A stretch of DNA of 64,000 nt from Brenneria nigrifluens DSM 30175 = ATCC 13028 (GCF_005484965.1 NZ_CP034036.1:682001-746000), one strand, 5' to 3'; positions 1 through 8,819 are shown, counted from the first letter of the stretch. Notes: generated by a model not told the origin, from the sequence alone. A program made the numbers and translations.

Positions 1-862
1 GGTTGTAGTCGCGGTTCAACACCGCTTCATAGTTGAGGCGGCCGATCCCCGGCCAGGAAAACACGGTTTCGGTCATCAACGCGCCGGAAAACAGCACCGG
101 AATTTCCAGCGACAGAATAGTGATCATCGGCTTGGCGGCGTTTTTCAGCGCGTGTCGCCAAATGATGCGGCGCCGCGACAATCCTTTGGCGTACAGGGTG
201 CGGATAAAATCCTGATCGATAATCCCCAGCATGCTGCTGCGCAGATATTTGATAAACACGGCGCTGTTCATCAGCCCGAGCACCAGCGCCGGCAGCGCCA
301 GATGACGCAGAACGTCCAGCGCGTAATCTAGCCCCTGCAGGGAGTGGCCGAGGGTGACTTTGCCGGAAACCGGCAGCCAGCGCAGATCGACCGCGAAGAT
401 TTTGATCAACACCAGCCCGAAAAAGAACGACGGGATGGAGAAAAATACAAAGCTCAGGGAGACGGCGAGGGTGTCCAGCGGCGAATTGCGGTGCAGCGCG
501 GCGAGTATGCCCACCGGCACGGCCACCAGCAGCGAGATGGTCAGCGCCGCGCCGGCCAGCAGCAGGGTATTGCCGAGGCGGCCGGCGATCACCTCGCCGA
601 CCTGGGCGCGGTAGTGAAGCGAGAAGCCGAAATCCCCTTGCACGATGCGCGCTAACCATTTGAGGTATTTAAGATAAAGGGGATCGTAATAGCCGACTTT
701 CCGCAATAGCGCCTCTTTTACCGCCGGCGGGGCGCTGGGGTCGATCATCAACGCATAGGGATCGCCGGGCTGCAGATTGATTAATAGAAAAACCAGCAGC
801 GAGATCCCCAGGGCAATCGGCAGCACCAGCAGCAGGCGGCGGGCGAAATAAGCGAGCAACAT
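1..862 (-). CDS. Peptide/nickel-type ABC transporter permease (DppB/OppB family), truncated by window start
   Basis: Inner-membrane permease of an oligopeptide/nickel-type ABC importer. On the minus strand an uninterrupted frame starts at the ATG at 862 with MLLAYFARRLLLVLP, a first membrane span and the PGDP motif near residue 33 typical of DppB/OppB proteins. Further hydrophobic segments follow, then an EAA-type loop (about residues 215-240, with AKGLSRRRIIWRHALKN) that contacts the ATPase. About 287 codons are visible; family members are 300-340 aa, so only the C-terminal end is missing. It lies 52 bp downstream of the binding-protein gene in the same direction, so the two are almost certainly co-transcribed. 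The substrate cannot be told from sequence; peptides are the default. Confidence 0.85.
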   Translation of the reverse strand, partial: MLLAYFARRLLLVLPIALGISLLVFLLINLQPGDPYALMIDPSAPPAVKEALLRKVGYYDPLYLKYLKWLARIVQGDFGFSLHYRAQVGEVIAGRLGNTLLLAGAALTISLLVAVPVGILAALHRNSPLDTLAVSLSFVFFSIPSFFFGLVLIKIFAVDLRWLPVSGKVTLGHSLQGLDYALDVLRHLALPALVLGLMNSAVFIKYLRSSMLGIIDQDFIRTLYAKGLSRRRIIWRHALKNAAKPMITILSLEIPVLFSGALMTETVFSWPGIGRLNYEAVLNRDYN

Positions 863-914
863 CAGGCTACGGCGCTCCTTGTCGACGCCGGAACAAAGCC
901 GGAACGGTTTGGCG

Positions 915-2546
915 TCATGGGGCGATAGTCCACTGATTCACCTGGCTAAAGGCCTCATACGCGTAGGGCTGGTACTGGCTAATCCGCGGATTGACCGCAT
1001 AGCCGAGGCTGGGAATATAGAGCCAGGTGAGGATAGCCAGTTCGTTCTGGCGCTGCGCCCATTGGTGCAATAGCTGATTGCGCGCGCCGTTTTCCACCGT
1101 ACGATTGGCTTCATCCCCCAATTGGGTAAGTTGCTCGTCGCTGAAGCGCTCCCACCAGTAATCATTGCTGTACTGCCCCGGCCGGAACATGCCGCCCATC
1201 AGCAGCAACTGATAGGGCGTCTGCGGGTTTTGCAAAATGGCCAGCGTGGAGTTGAAGTCGCCGACGATGATATTGATATCGATACCGATCTGCTTCAGAT
1301 CCTGCTGAATGATCGCCGCCGACTGTTCACGCGTGCGGTTACCGGTGGGCACGTGCAGCGTCAGGGCCAGGCGCTTGCCGTCTTTGACGCGGAAGCCGTC
1401 GCCGCCCGCGACCCAGCCCGCCTGTTCGAGCAGCGCGGCCGCTTTGTCCGCCGAGTAGGGATACTCGTTCAACTGCGGCGGGTAGGCGGGATCCTGCGGG
1501 TGGATCTTGGCGTTAAATAGCTGACCGTTGCCGAACAGCAGATGATCGATAATGCCCTGGCGGTTGATGCCGTAAATCAGCGCCTGCCGCACGCGGGTGT
1601 CGGCCAGGATCGGATCCTGATGATTGACCGAGATGTACTGGCCGCTGGTGCCGTTCTGCACAATCAGGTTGACGCCCGCGTCCTGGTAGAGTTTTAAATC
1701 CGTCGGGTTAAACGAGGAAAGCTCGACGATATCCAGCTCGCCGTTAATCAACTCCGACTGGGCGGTGTCGCGGTTGCTGACTTTGAAAATCAGCCGTTCG
1801 GTCTTGGGCGCGCCCTTGAAATAGTCGTCGTTGCGCGCCAGCTCAACGTATTGATCCGGCACGAAACGCGTCACTTTATACGGTCCGGTTCCCACCGGGC
1901 TATTCAGCAGGGCGGTGGCGCGGCTCCACTCGGCGATCGGGGTCTTTTCCCAGATATGTTTCGCCAGCACCGGGCGGTCGGCAAAATAGGAGAGCGCCGA
2001 GGCATAGGGCGTGGTAAAGGTGAAACTCACCGTACGATCGTCAATGACCTTGATGCCGCTGACGGCGTCGGCGTTGCCTTCATGGTACGCCTTGAATCCC
2101 TCGAGCTGGGTGGTGAATTCCGGCGTATCCGCCGGCCAGTGCGCATCGGCGGTGGCCTGATAGGTAAACGCCACGTCCCGGGCGGTGAAGGGCTGCCCGT
2201 CGTGCCACTTCACGCCGTCGCGGAGATGAAACGTCAGGGTTCTGCCGTCCGGCGAATATTCATAGCGTGATGCCAGCGAGGGGGTAAATTCCTGCTGCGG
2301 GCTGAGTTCCACCAGCCGGTCGAAAGCGACGAAAATGACCGCGCGATCGTAATCGGTGAAGTAAAGTTCAGGATGAAAATTCCCGCTGGGCGAAGACCAC
2401 AGCGCGTAGCGAATGGTGGAGGGCGAAGCGCCGCCGGAGGTATCGGCGCTATCGCAGCCGGCCAGCAGAAATAAGGAAAACGCGATGACGGCCAGCTTTT
2501 TTATCGCACGGAATGGGCCGGTGGAAAGTACAGCGGAAGCGGGCAT
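915..2546 (-). CDS. ABC transporter substrate-binding lipoprotein, SBP_bac_5 (peptide) family
   Basis: Periplasmic solute receptor of the peptide importer whose permease follows it. The 543-aa product has a basic N-terminus, a hydrophobic stretch (about residues 18-28) and a lipobox LAGC with the lipidated Cys at residue 31, so it is a membrane-anchored lipoprotein. The body has family-5 hallmarks, including a YEYSPDGRTLTFHLRDGVKW segment and DVAFTY near residues 100-135. I chose the ATG at 2546 because an AGGAT ribosome site precedes it by about 8 nt; an in-frame start 39 nt upstream (2585) would put a polar extension before the signal sequence. The gene is divergent from lasT, with about 240 bp of shared upstream DNA. 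Ligand unknown. Confidence 0.88.
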   Translation of the reverse strand: MPASAVLSTGPFRAIKKLAVIAFSLFLLAGCDSADTSGGASPSTIRYALWSSPSGNFHPELYFTDYDRAVIFVAFDRLVELSPQQEFTPSLASRYEYSPDGRTLTFHLRDGVKWHDGQPFTARDVAFTYQATADAHWPADTPEFTTQLEGFKAYHEGNADAVSGIKVIDDRTVSFTFTTPYASALSYFADRPVLAKHIWEKTPIAEWSRATALLNSPVGTGPYKVTRFVPDQYVELARNDDYFKGAPKTERLIFKVSNRDTAQSELINGELDIVELSSFNPTDLKLYQDAGVNLIVQNGTSGQYISVNHQDPILADTRVRQALIYGINRQGIIDHLLFGNGQLFNAKIHPQDPAYPPQLNEYPYSADKAAALLEQAGWVAGGDGFRVKDGKRLALTLHVPTGNRTREQSAAIIQQDLKQIGIDINIIVGDFNSTLAILQNPQTPYQLLLMGGMFRPGQYSNDYWWERFSDEQLTQLGDEANRTVENGARNQLLHQWAQRQNELAILTWLYIPSLGYAVNPRISQYQPYAYEAFSQVNQWTIAP

Positions 2547-2788
2547 GTTAATTTCATCCTGAATCAAGAAATGGTAGTCTGGCACGTCGGGTTTTATCCG
2601 CGCCTTGCCTGCCGCGCGGATGTCTTCGAATCTGTTTAGGTTAATATAAAGTAAAGAAAATGATGGGGTTAGATCAATTCCATATTACGTTATGAGAAAT
2701 AAACATACCCTTCGTTTGACGGTAGCGGTAAGCAAGCGGTTTTATTTTTTGGGTTTTAACGGGCGACGCAGGGTACGGGGAAGTGGTG

Positions 2789-3475
2789 ATGCAGTTTCAT
2801 ATTATTTTGGTTGAACCCGCGCGGGCTGAAAATGTGGGCGCCGCCGCCAGAGCGATGAAAACCATGGGATTCGGCGGGCTGCGGATCGTCGGCGGCAATA
2901 TTCATCAGGATCCGGCCGCGCGCCGCGTCGCCCACGGCTCCGGCGATATTCTGGATGCGGCGGCCACCTTTCCTACGCTGGCTCATGCGTTGACGGATAT
3001 TGATTTTACCGTTGCGGCCACGGCGCGCAGCCGCGCCAGATTTCGTTATTACTGCACCCCCGCCGAACTGCTGGGGGTAATGCAGGAAAAACAGCACTGG
3101 GTGGGAACGGCGGCGCTGGTTTTCGGGCGGGAAGATTCCGGTCTGACCAATGAAGAGCTCGAACTGGCGGATATTCTAACCGGCGTGCCGATGAAGGCGG
3201 ATTATCCCTCCCTGAACCTTGGTCAGGCGGTGATGGTATACTGCTATCAGCTGGCGGAGCTGATGCAGGTGAAACCCGGCGCCGCCGTCGCACCGCAGGA
3301 GGGGCAACTGTCGGCGCTACGTCAACGGTTAGAGCGGCTGTTAATCAATCTGGCGGTGGATGACGATGAAAAGCTGCGCGACTGGATCCATCAGCGGTTG
3401 GGACGGTTGGAGCGGCGGGACACGGCAATGCTGCATATGTTGCTGCATGACATCGAGAAAACGATATCGAAATAA
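2789..3475 (+). CDS. lasT: TrmH/SpoU-family RNA 2'-O-methyltransferase, LasT (YjtD)
   Basis: Cytoplasmic SAM-dependent RNA ribose methyltransferase of the SPOUT class, related to TrmJ; the exact RNA target of LasT proteins is not well established. At 228 aa it matches E. coli YjtD in length and nearly throughout in sequence. Family motifs seen are ILVEPARAENVGAAARAMK at the N-terminus (SPOUT motif 1), LVFGREDSGLTNEEL near residue 112 and YPSLNLGQAVMVYCYQLAE near residue 145 (the SAM-binding trefoil knot). The start is the ATG at 2789, preceded by GGGGA with 7-nt spacing; two in-frame GTG codons lie just upstream. Position directly before the thr operon is the same as in E. coli. Confidence 0.93.
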   Translation: MQFHIILVEPARAENVGAAARAMKTMGFGGLRIVGGNIHQDPAARRVAHGSGDILDAAATFPTLAHALTDIDFTVAATARSRARFRYYCTPAELLGVMQEKQHWVGTAALVFGREDSGLTNEELELADILTGVPMKADYPSLNLGQAVMVYCYQLAELMQVKPGAAVAPQEGQLSALRQRLERLLINLAVDDDEKLRDWIHQRLGRLERRDTAMLHMLLHDIEKTISK

Positions 3476-3615
3476 AAAGTTTATCAATGATTCTTTTGCA
3501 GTTAAATGTATTAGCTTTTCTATTTTTGCGAATAATTATTTTTAAAGATAAACTTTTCATAGATTATTCAACGTTTGTTCCTTGCCGTCCGCCGCGATGA
3601 AAAAAAAGAAATCCG

Positions 3616-3655
3616 TTGACTTCAAGGGGCGATTGCCTAACTAATAGGGCAATCG
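3616..3655 (+). promoter_or_regulatory. thr operon promoter with overlapping palindrome
   Basis: TTGACT at 3616-3621 is a near-consensus -35, the same hexamer as in the E. coli thr promoter. A weak -10 (TAACTA at 3638-3643 or TAATAG at 3642-3647) follows. An 8-bp inverted repeat (CGATTGCC 3630-3637 and GGCAATCG 3648-3655, 10-nt spacer) straddles the presumed -10. The -35 is clear; the exact -10 and the role of the palindrome are inferred. Confidence 0.55.
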
Positions 3656-3685
3656 TATCTAAATTTACCAAGACAAGATTTTATC

Positions 3686-3754
3686 ATGCGCCATATCAGC
3701 CCGATCACCACGATTATTACCATCACCATTACAACCAGTAACGGTGCGGGCTGA
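3686..3754 (+). CDS. thrL: thr operon leader peptide
   Basis: A 22-codon leader peptide whose translation controls attenuation of thrABC. It reads MRHISPITTIITITITTSNG then AG and stop, with six Thr and six Ile codons (residues 4-17), the two amino acids whose charged tRNAs are sensed. E. coli ThrL has the same layout and the same SNGAG-like tail but more Thr than Ile. Ribosome stalling at these codons when Thr or Ile is scarce would favour the antiterminator over the attenuator hairpin that starts 22 nt downstream. Confidence 0.93.
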   Translation: MRHISPITTIITITITTSNGAG

Positions 3755-3776
3755 CGCATACAGAAGAATCGAAAAA

Positions 3777-3807
3777 AGCCCGCACCGAATAGTGCGGGCT
3801 TTTTTTT
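3777..3807 (+). terminator. thr operon attenuator (intrinsic terminator)
   Basis: A perfect 9-bp stem, AGCCCGCAC (3777-3785) and GTGCGGGCT (3792-3800), closes a 6-nt loop and is followed by an unbroken run of eight T (3800-3807). It is almost identical to the E. coli thr attenuator and is placed right after thrL. Confidence 0.93.
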
Positions 3808-4032
3808 ATGGCGGACTATCCTGTCCGCCACCTTGACAGGCCGTCGCGGGGCGACGTTTAAAATCGCTCCGGGCGATTTTTTATGGCGGACTATCCTGTC
3901 CGCCACCTTGACAGGCCGTCGCGGGGCGACGTTTAAAATCGCTCCGGGCGATTTTTTATGGCGGACTATCCTGTCCGCCACCTTGACAGGCCGTCGCGGA
4001 GCGACGTTTAAAATCGCTCCAGGCGATTTTTT
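3808..4032 (+). repeat. Three tandem 75-bp hairpin repeats in the thr leader
   Basis: Three head-to-tail units of exactly 75 bp (3808-3882, 3883-3957, 3958-4032) between the attenuator and thrA. Each unit holds TGGCGGAC-TATCCT-GTCCGCCA (8-bp stem), a weak CCT-TGAC-AGG stem, CGTCGC-GGG-GCGACG (6 bp), and AAAATCGC-TCCGG-GCGATTTT followed by T residues, which resembles an intrinsic terminator. Units 1 and 2 are identical; the two substitutions in unit 3 both fall in hairpin loops. No spacers separate the units, so this is not CRISPR. Related modules occur at about 19869 and 40144. Any effect on thrA read-through is an inference. Confidence 0.9.
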
Positions 4033-4112
4033 ATGGCGGACTATCTGTGCCCGCCGCACCTTAAGCCGCGGTAAGCGGCGTTCAAAAACGCTCCCGGCGT
4101 TTTTGTCGATGG
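4033..4112 (+). repeat. Fourth, diverged copy of the 75-bp hairpin module
   Basis: Begins with the same TATGGCGGACTATC start as the three upstream units, then diverges. It keeps a GCCGC-GGTAA-GCGGC hairpin (4065-4079), the GTTCAAA link, and AAAAACGC-TCCCG-GCGTTTTT (4084-4104). The stem bases of this last hairpin differ from units 1-3 but are still fully complementary. It ends about 20 bp before thrA; an AGGAG ribosome site is at 4119-4123. Confidence 0.8.
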
Positions 4113-4134
4113 AAATTCAGGAGAAAAGATAAAA

Positions 4135-6594
4135 ATGCGAGTGTTGAAATTTGGCGGGACTTCGGTGGCGAACGCGGAGCGATTTATACGCGTGGCCGAC
4201 ATTATCGAGAACAATGCGCGCCAGGGACAGGTTGCCACCGTCCTGTCGGCGCCGGCGAAAATTACCAACCATCTGGTTGCGATGATTGATAAAACCGTCG
4301 CCGGACAGGATATTCTGCCTCATCTTAACGACGCCGAAACTATCTTCTCTTCCCTGCTGCAAGGTCTGGCGCAGTCTCAGCCCGGATTTGACGCTACCCG
4401 TCTGAAGGCGCTGGTGGATCACGAATTTGCGCAGTTAAAACAGGTGTTGCACGGTATCTCCCTGCTGGGGCAGTGTCCCGACAGCGTGAACGCGTCCATT
4501 ATCTGCCGCGGCGAAAAGCTCTCCATCGCCGTTATGGAAGCGGTGTTTCAGGCGCGCGGCTACGGGGTTTCTGTTATCAACCCGGTGGAAAAACTGCTGG
4601 CGCAGGGGCACTACCTTGAATCCACCGTCGATATCGCCGAATCCACCCGCCGCATCGCGGAAAGCGCCATCCCGAAAGAGCACGTGATCCTGATGGCCGG
4701 TTTCACCGCCGGTAATGAAAAAGGGGAACTGGTGGTGCTGGGCCGCAACGGCTCCGACTACTCCGCCGCGGTGCTGGCCGCCTGTCTGCGCGCCGACTGT
4801 TGCGAGATCTGGACGGACGTCGACGGCGTTTATACCTGCGATCCGCGTCAGGTGCCGGACGCCAGATTGCTGAAGTCGATGTCCTATCAGGAGGCGATGG
4901 AGCTATCCTACTTCGGCGCCAAAGTCCTCCACCCCAGAACCATCGCCCCCATCGCCCAGTTCCAGATTCCCTGCCTTATCAAAAACACCGAAAATCCACA
5001 GGCTCCCGGCACGCTGATCGGCCTGGACGGCACCGACACCGAATATCCGGTCAAAGGCATCACCAACCTGAACAATATGGCGATGTTCAATATTTCCGGG
5101 CCGGGCATGAAAGGGATGATCGGCATGGCGGCCCGCGTATTCGCGGCCATGTCGCGGGCGGGCATCTCGGTGGTGCTGATTACCCAGTCCTCTTCGGAAT
5201 ACAGCATCAGCTTCTGCGTGCCGCAGAGCGAACTGGCGTGCGCCAGAAAGACGCTGGAAGATGAATTCTATCTGGAATTGAAAGAGGGCGTGCTGGACCC
5301 GCTGGATGTGATGCAGCGTCTGGCCATCATCTCGGTGGTGGGCGACGGCATGCGCACGCTGCGCGGCCTCTCCGCCCGTTTATTCTCCGCGCTGGCCAGC
5401 GCCAATATCAATATCGTCGCCATTGCCCAGGGCTCGTCCGAGCGTTCCATCTCCGTGGTGGTCAACAACGACGTGGCGACCACCGGCGTGCGCGTCGCGC
5501 ACCAGATGCTGTTTAATACCGATCAGGTGATCGACGTGTTCGTCATCGGCGTCGGCGGGGTCGGCGGCGCGTTGCTGGAGCAGATCCATCGCCAGCAGCC
5601 GTGGCTGAAGCAGAAGCATATCGACCTGCGGGTGGTCGGCATCGCCAATTCCAAAGCGCTGTTGACCAACGTCAACGGTATTGCGATGGACGGCTGGCGC
5701 GATGAGCTGGCGAAAGCCCGCGAGCCCTTTAATCTGGGGCGGCTGATCCGTCTGGTAAAAGAGTATCATCTGCTCAATCCGGTGATCGTGGACTGTACTT
5801 CCAACCAGGCGATGGCCGATCAATACGCCGATTTTCTGGCCGACGGCTTCCACGTGGTGACGCCGAACAAGAAAGCCAATACCGGGTCGATGAACTACTA
5901 CCAGCAACTGCGCAGCGCGGCGGCGAAATCGCGCCGCCGCTTCCTGTATGACACCAACGTGGGCGCCGGCCTGCCGGTTATCGAGAACTTGCAAAATCTG
6001 TTGAACGCCGGCGATGAGCTGATCCGCTTTACCGGTATCCTGTCCGGTTCGCTGTCGTTTATTTTCGGCAAGCTGGATGAGGGGCTGTCGCTGTCCGAAG
6101 CCACGCGCCAGGCGAAAGAAAAGGGCTACACCGAGCCCGATCCGCGCGACGATCTGTCCGGTATGGATGTGGCGCGCAAGTTGCTGATTCTGGCGCGCGA
6201 AGCGGGTTATAAACTGGAGCTGGACGACATCGCGGTGGAATCCGTGCTGCCGGCCGGTTTTGACGCCTCCGGCGACGTGGAGAGCTTTATGAACCGTTTG
6301 CCGTCGGTGGACGGCGAATTCGCCGACCGCGTCGCCCGGGCGCGCAATGAAGGTCAAGTGCTACGCTATGTCGGCGTGATCGAAGGGGGGAACTGTAAGG
6401 TTCAGATTAGCGCGGTGGGCGGCAACGATCCGCTGTTTAAAGTTAAAGACGGCGAAAATGCGCTGGCCTTCTACAGCCGCTACTATCAGCCGTTACCGTT
6501 GGTATTGAGGGGTTATGGCGCGGGGAATGATGTTACCGCAGCCGGCGTATTCGCCGACTTGCTGCGTACCCTGTCATGGAAGTTGGGAGCTTGA
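4135..6594 (+). CDS. thrA: Bifunctional aspartokinase I / homoserine dehydrogenase I
   Basis: Catalyses the first and third steps of threonine synthesis from aspartate: phosphorylation of aspartate, and NAD(P)H reduction of aspartate semialdehyde to homoserine. The 819-aa cytoplasmic product (E. coli: 820) has the kinase domain first (KFGGTSV at residues 5-11), two ACT regulatory domains around residues 310-460 that bind threonine in this family, a nucleotide-binding VFVIGVGGVGGALL near residue 468, and the homoserine dehydrogenase domain with YTEPDPRDDLSGMDVARK near residue 660. It is the first structural gene of thrABC and is followed by thrB after 2 nt. Its leader is unusual because of the inserted hairpin repeats. 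Confidence 0.97.
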   Translation: MRVLKFGGTSVANAERFIRVADIIENNARQGQVATVLSAPAKITNHLVAMIDKTVAGQDILPHLNDAETIFSSLLQGLAQSQPGFDATRLKALVDHEFAQLKQVLHGISLLGQCPDSVNASIICRGEKLSIAVMEAVFQARGYGVSVINPVEKLLAQGHYLESTVDIAESTRRIAESAIPKEHVILMAGFTAGNEKGELVVLGRNGSDYSAAVLAACLRADCCEIWTDVDGVYTCDPRQVPDARLLKSMSYQEAMELSYFGAKVLHPRTIAPIAQFQIPCLIKNTENPQAPGTLIGLDGTDTEYPVKGITNLNNMAMFNISGPGMKGMIGMAARVFAAMSRAGISVVLITQSSSEYSISFCVPQSELACARKTLEDEFYLELKEGVLDPLDVMQRLAIISVVGDGMRTLRGLSARLFSALASANINIVAIAQGSSERSISVVVNNDVATTGVRVAHQMLFNTDQVIDVFVIGVGGVGGALLEQIHRQQPWLKQKHIDLRVVGIANSKALLTNVNGIAMDGWRDELAKAREPFNLGRLIRLVKEYHLLNPVIVDCTSNQAMADQYADFLADGFHVVTPNKKANTGSMNYYQQLRSAAAKSRRRFLYDTNVGAGLPVIENLQNLLNAGDELIRFTGILSGSLSFIFGKLDEGLSLSEATRQAKEKGYTEPDPRDDLSGMDVARKLLILAREAGYKLELDDIAVESVLPAGFDASGDVESFMNRLPSVDGEFADRVARARNEGQVLRYVGVIEGGNCKVQISAVGGNDPLFKVKDGENALAFYSRYYQPLPLVLRGYGAGNDVTAAGVFADLLRTLSWKLGA

Positions 6595-6596
6595 TT

Positions 6597-7526
6597 ATGG
6601 TTAAGGTGTATGCGCCAGCGTCGATTGGCAACGTCAGCGTCGGATTTGATGTGCTGGGGGCCGCCGTTTCGCCGCTGGACGGATCGCTGCTGGGGGACTG
6701 CGTCTCCGCCGTCGCGGCGGATCAATTCAGCCTGCGCTGCGAAGGGCGATTTGTCGCCAAGCTGCCGGACGATGCGCGGCAAAATATCGTCTATCAGTGC
6801 TGGGAGCGTTTCTGTCAGGAAATCGGTAAAACCATCCCGGTGGCGATGACGCTGGAAAAGAATATGCCGATCGGCTCCGGCCTGGGCTCCAGCGCCTGTT
6901 CGGTGGTGGCGGGCCTGATGGCGATGAATGAATTTTGCGGCAAGCCGCTGGACGATACCCGCCTGCTGACGCTGATGGGCGAACTGGAAGGGCGTATTTC
7001 CGGCAGCGTGCATTATGATAATGTAGCGCCCTGTTTTCTCGGCGGCATCCAACTGATGCTGGGGGAAGAGGGCATTATCAGCCAGCCGGTGCCGGCGTTT
7101 GACGACTGGCTGTGGGTGATGGCCTACCCGGGTATCAAGGTGTCGACCGCCGAAGCGCGGGCGATTCTGCCGGCGCAATATCGCCGCCAGGACTGCATCA
7201 GTCACGGCCGATATCTGGCGGGCTTTATTCACGCCTGCCATACCGGGCAGGCCTCGCTGGCGGCTAAACTGATGAAAGACGTGATAGCAGAACCTTATCG
7301 GACGAAACTGCTGCCCGGCTTTGCCGAGGCGCGCAAGGCCGCGCAGGATATCGGGGCGCTGGCCTGCGGTATTTCCGGTTCAGGTCCGACATTGTTTTCC
7401 GTATGCGATGAAATGGGCAGCGCGCAGCGTCTGGCCGACTGGCTGCGGGATAACTATTTGCAGAACGATGAAGGTTTTGTTCATATTTGCCGTCTGGATA
7501 CCACAGGCGCGCGACAACTGGGATAA
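6597..7526 (+). CDS. thrB: Homoserine kinase
   Basis: GHMP-family kinase that phosphorylates homoserine with ATP, the fourth step of threonine synthesis. The 309-aa product (E. coli: 310) starts MVKVYAPASIGNVSVGFDVL and has the glycine-rich ATP loop PIGSGLGSSACSVVAG near residue 90 and the C-terminal ACGISGSGPTLFSV motif. I placed the start at the ATG at 6597, 2 nt after the thrA stop; an in-frame upstream start at 6576 would lie inside thrA and add residues absent from the family. Tight spacing indicates translational coupling with thrA. Confidence 0.97.
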   Translation: MVKVYAPASIGNVSVGFDVLGAAVSPLDGSLLGDCVSAVAADQFSLRCEGRFVAKLPDDARQNIVYQCWERFCQEIGKTIPVAMTLEKNMPIGSGLGSSACSVVAGLMAMNEFCGKPLDDTRLLTLMGELEGRISGSVHYDNVAPCFLGGIQLMLGEEGIISQPVPAFDDWLWVMAYPGIKVSTAEARAILPAQYRRQDCISHGRYLAGFIHACHTGQASLAAKLMKDVIAEPYRTKLLPGFAEARKAAQDIGALACGISGSGPTLFSVCDEMGSAQRLADWLRDNYLQNDEGFVHICRLDTTGARQLG

Positions 7527-7529
7527 TGC

Positions 7530-8819
7530 ATGAAACTCTACAACCTTAAAGATCATAACGAGCAGGTCAGCTTTGCGCAGGCTATTCAACGAGGGCTGGG
7601 AAGTCGGCAGGGGCTGTTCTTTCCTTTGGAACTGCCCGAGTTCGGGCGCACTCAGATTGATGAACTGCTGGCGATGGATTTCGTTACCCGCAGCAGCCGC
7701 ATTTTATCCGCCTATATCGGCGATGAAATGGCCGATGAAACGGTCTATCAGCGCGTCAAGGCGGCATTTGCTTTCCCGGCGCCCGTCGCCGCCGTAACGG
7801 AAGATATCGCTTCACTGGAGCTGTTCCACGGTCCGACGCTGGCGTTCAAGGATTTCGGCGGGCGTTTTATGGCGCAGATGCTGACGGAAGTGGCGGGCGA
7901 CAATAAAATCACCATTCTTACCGCCACCTCGGGGGATACCGGCGCGGCGGTGGCGCACGCGTTTTACGGTCTGGAAAACATCCGCGTGGTGATCCTCTAC
8001 CCGCAAGGGAAAATCAGCCCGTTGCAGGAAAAACTGTTCTGCACGCTGGGCGGCAATATTCACACCATCGCCGTCGACAGCGATTTTGACGCCTGTCAGG
8101 CGCTGGTCAAGCAGGCCTTTGATGATGAAGAGCTGAAAAAGGCCATCGGTCTGAATTCGGCCAACTCGATTAATATCAGCCGCCTGTTGGCGCAGATCTG
8201 TTACTACTTTGAAGCGGTGGCGCAGTTGCCGCAGGAAGCGCGCGATCAACTGGTGGTTTCGGTGCCGAGCGGCAACTTCGGCGATCTGACGGCCGGCCTG
8301 CTGGCCAAATCACTCGGCCTGCCGATTAAACGCTTTATCGCGGCCACCAACGCCAACGACACCGTGCCGCGTTTCCTGAGCAATGGCGCCTGGCAACCGA
8401 ATAAGACCGTCGCCACCCTGTCCAACGCCATGGACGTGAGCCAGCCGAACAACTGGCCGCGTGTGGAAGAGCTGTTCCGCCGTAAAGACTGGCAGTTGAA
8501 AACGCTGGGCTTCGGCGCGGTAAGCGACGATACCACCAAAGAGACCTTGCATGAGCTTGAAGCGCTGGGCTATACCTCCGAGCCGCATGCGGCGATTGCC
8601 TATCGTTTGCTGCGCGATCAGCTGCAGCCCGGTGAGTTCGGGCTGTTTCTGGGAACGGCGCATCCGGCGAAATTCAAGGAAAGCGTGGAAGCCATTCTGG
8701 GCAAAACGCTGGAACTGCCTGACGCGCTGGCGAAACGCGCCGATCTGGATTTGCTGTCGCACCATTTCCCGGCTGATTTCGCGCAGCTGCGTCAGTTCCT
8801 GATAACCTTGCCGGAGTAA
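7530..8819 (+). CDS. thrC: Threonine synthase
   Basis: PLP-dependent enzyme converting O-phosphohomoserine to threonine, the last step of the pathway. The 429-aa product matches E. coli ThrC in length. The PLP-lysine motif is FHGPTLAFKDFGGRFM near residue 98-113, and the phosphate-binding SGDTGAAVAHAF and SVPSGNFGDLTAG motifs follow. The gene begins 3 nt after the thrB stop and is the last of the operon. No strong intrinsic terminator is visible in the 135 bp before the convergent dioxygenase gene. Confidence 0.97.
   Translation: MKLYNLKDHNEQVSFAQAIQRGLGSRQGLFFPLELPEFGRTQIDELLAMDFVTRSSRILSAYIGDEMADETVYQRVKAAFAFPAPVAAVTEDIASLELFHGPTLAFKDFGGRFMAQMLTEVAGDNKITILTATSGDTGAAVAHAFYGLENIRVVILYPQGKISPLQEKLFCTLGGNIHTIAVDSDFDACQALVKQAFDDEELKKAIGLNSANSINISRLLAQICYYFEAVAQLPQEARDQLVVSVPSGNFGDLTAGLLAKSLGLPIKRFIAATNANDTVPRFLSNGAWQPNKTVATLSNAMDVSQPNNWPRVEELFRRKDWQLKTLGFGAVSDDTTKETLHELEALGYTSEPHAAIAYRLLRDQLQPGEFGLFLGTAHPAKFKESVEAILGKTLELPDALAKRADLDLLSHHFPADFAQLRQFLITLPE

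Noticed and set aside
3808..4032. Possible CRISPR array
   Set aside because: The 75-bp units are joined directly without unique spacers, and there are no cas genes in the window. It is a simple tandem repeat.
3637..4132. Open frames on both strands across the thr-leader repeats encoding repetitive Arg/Gly-rich peptides
   Set aside because: The repetition comes from the 75-bp DNA unit being a multiple of three. No ribosome sites or family similarity, and the hairpin structure explains the sequence.
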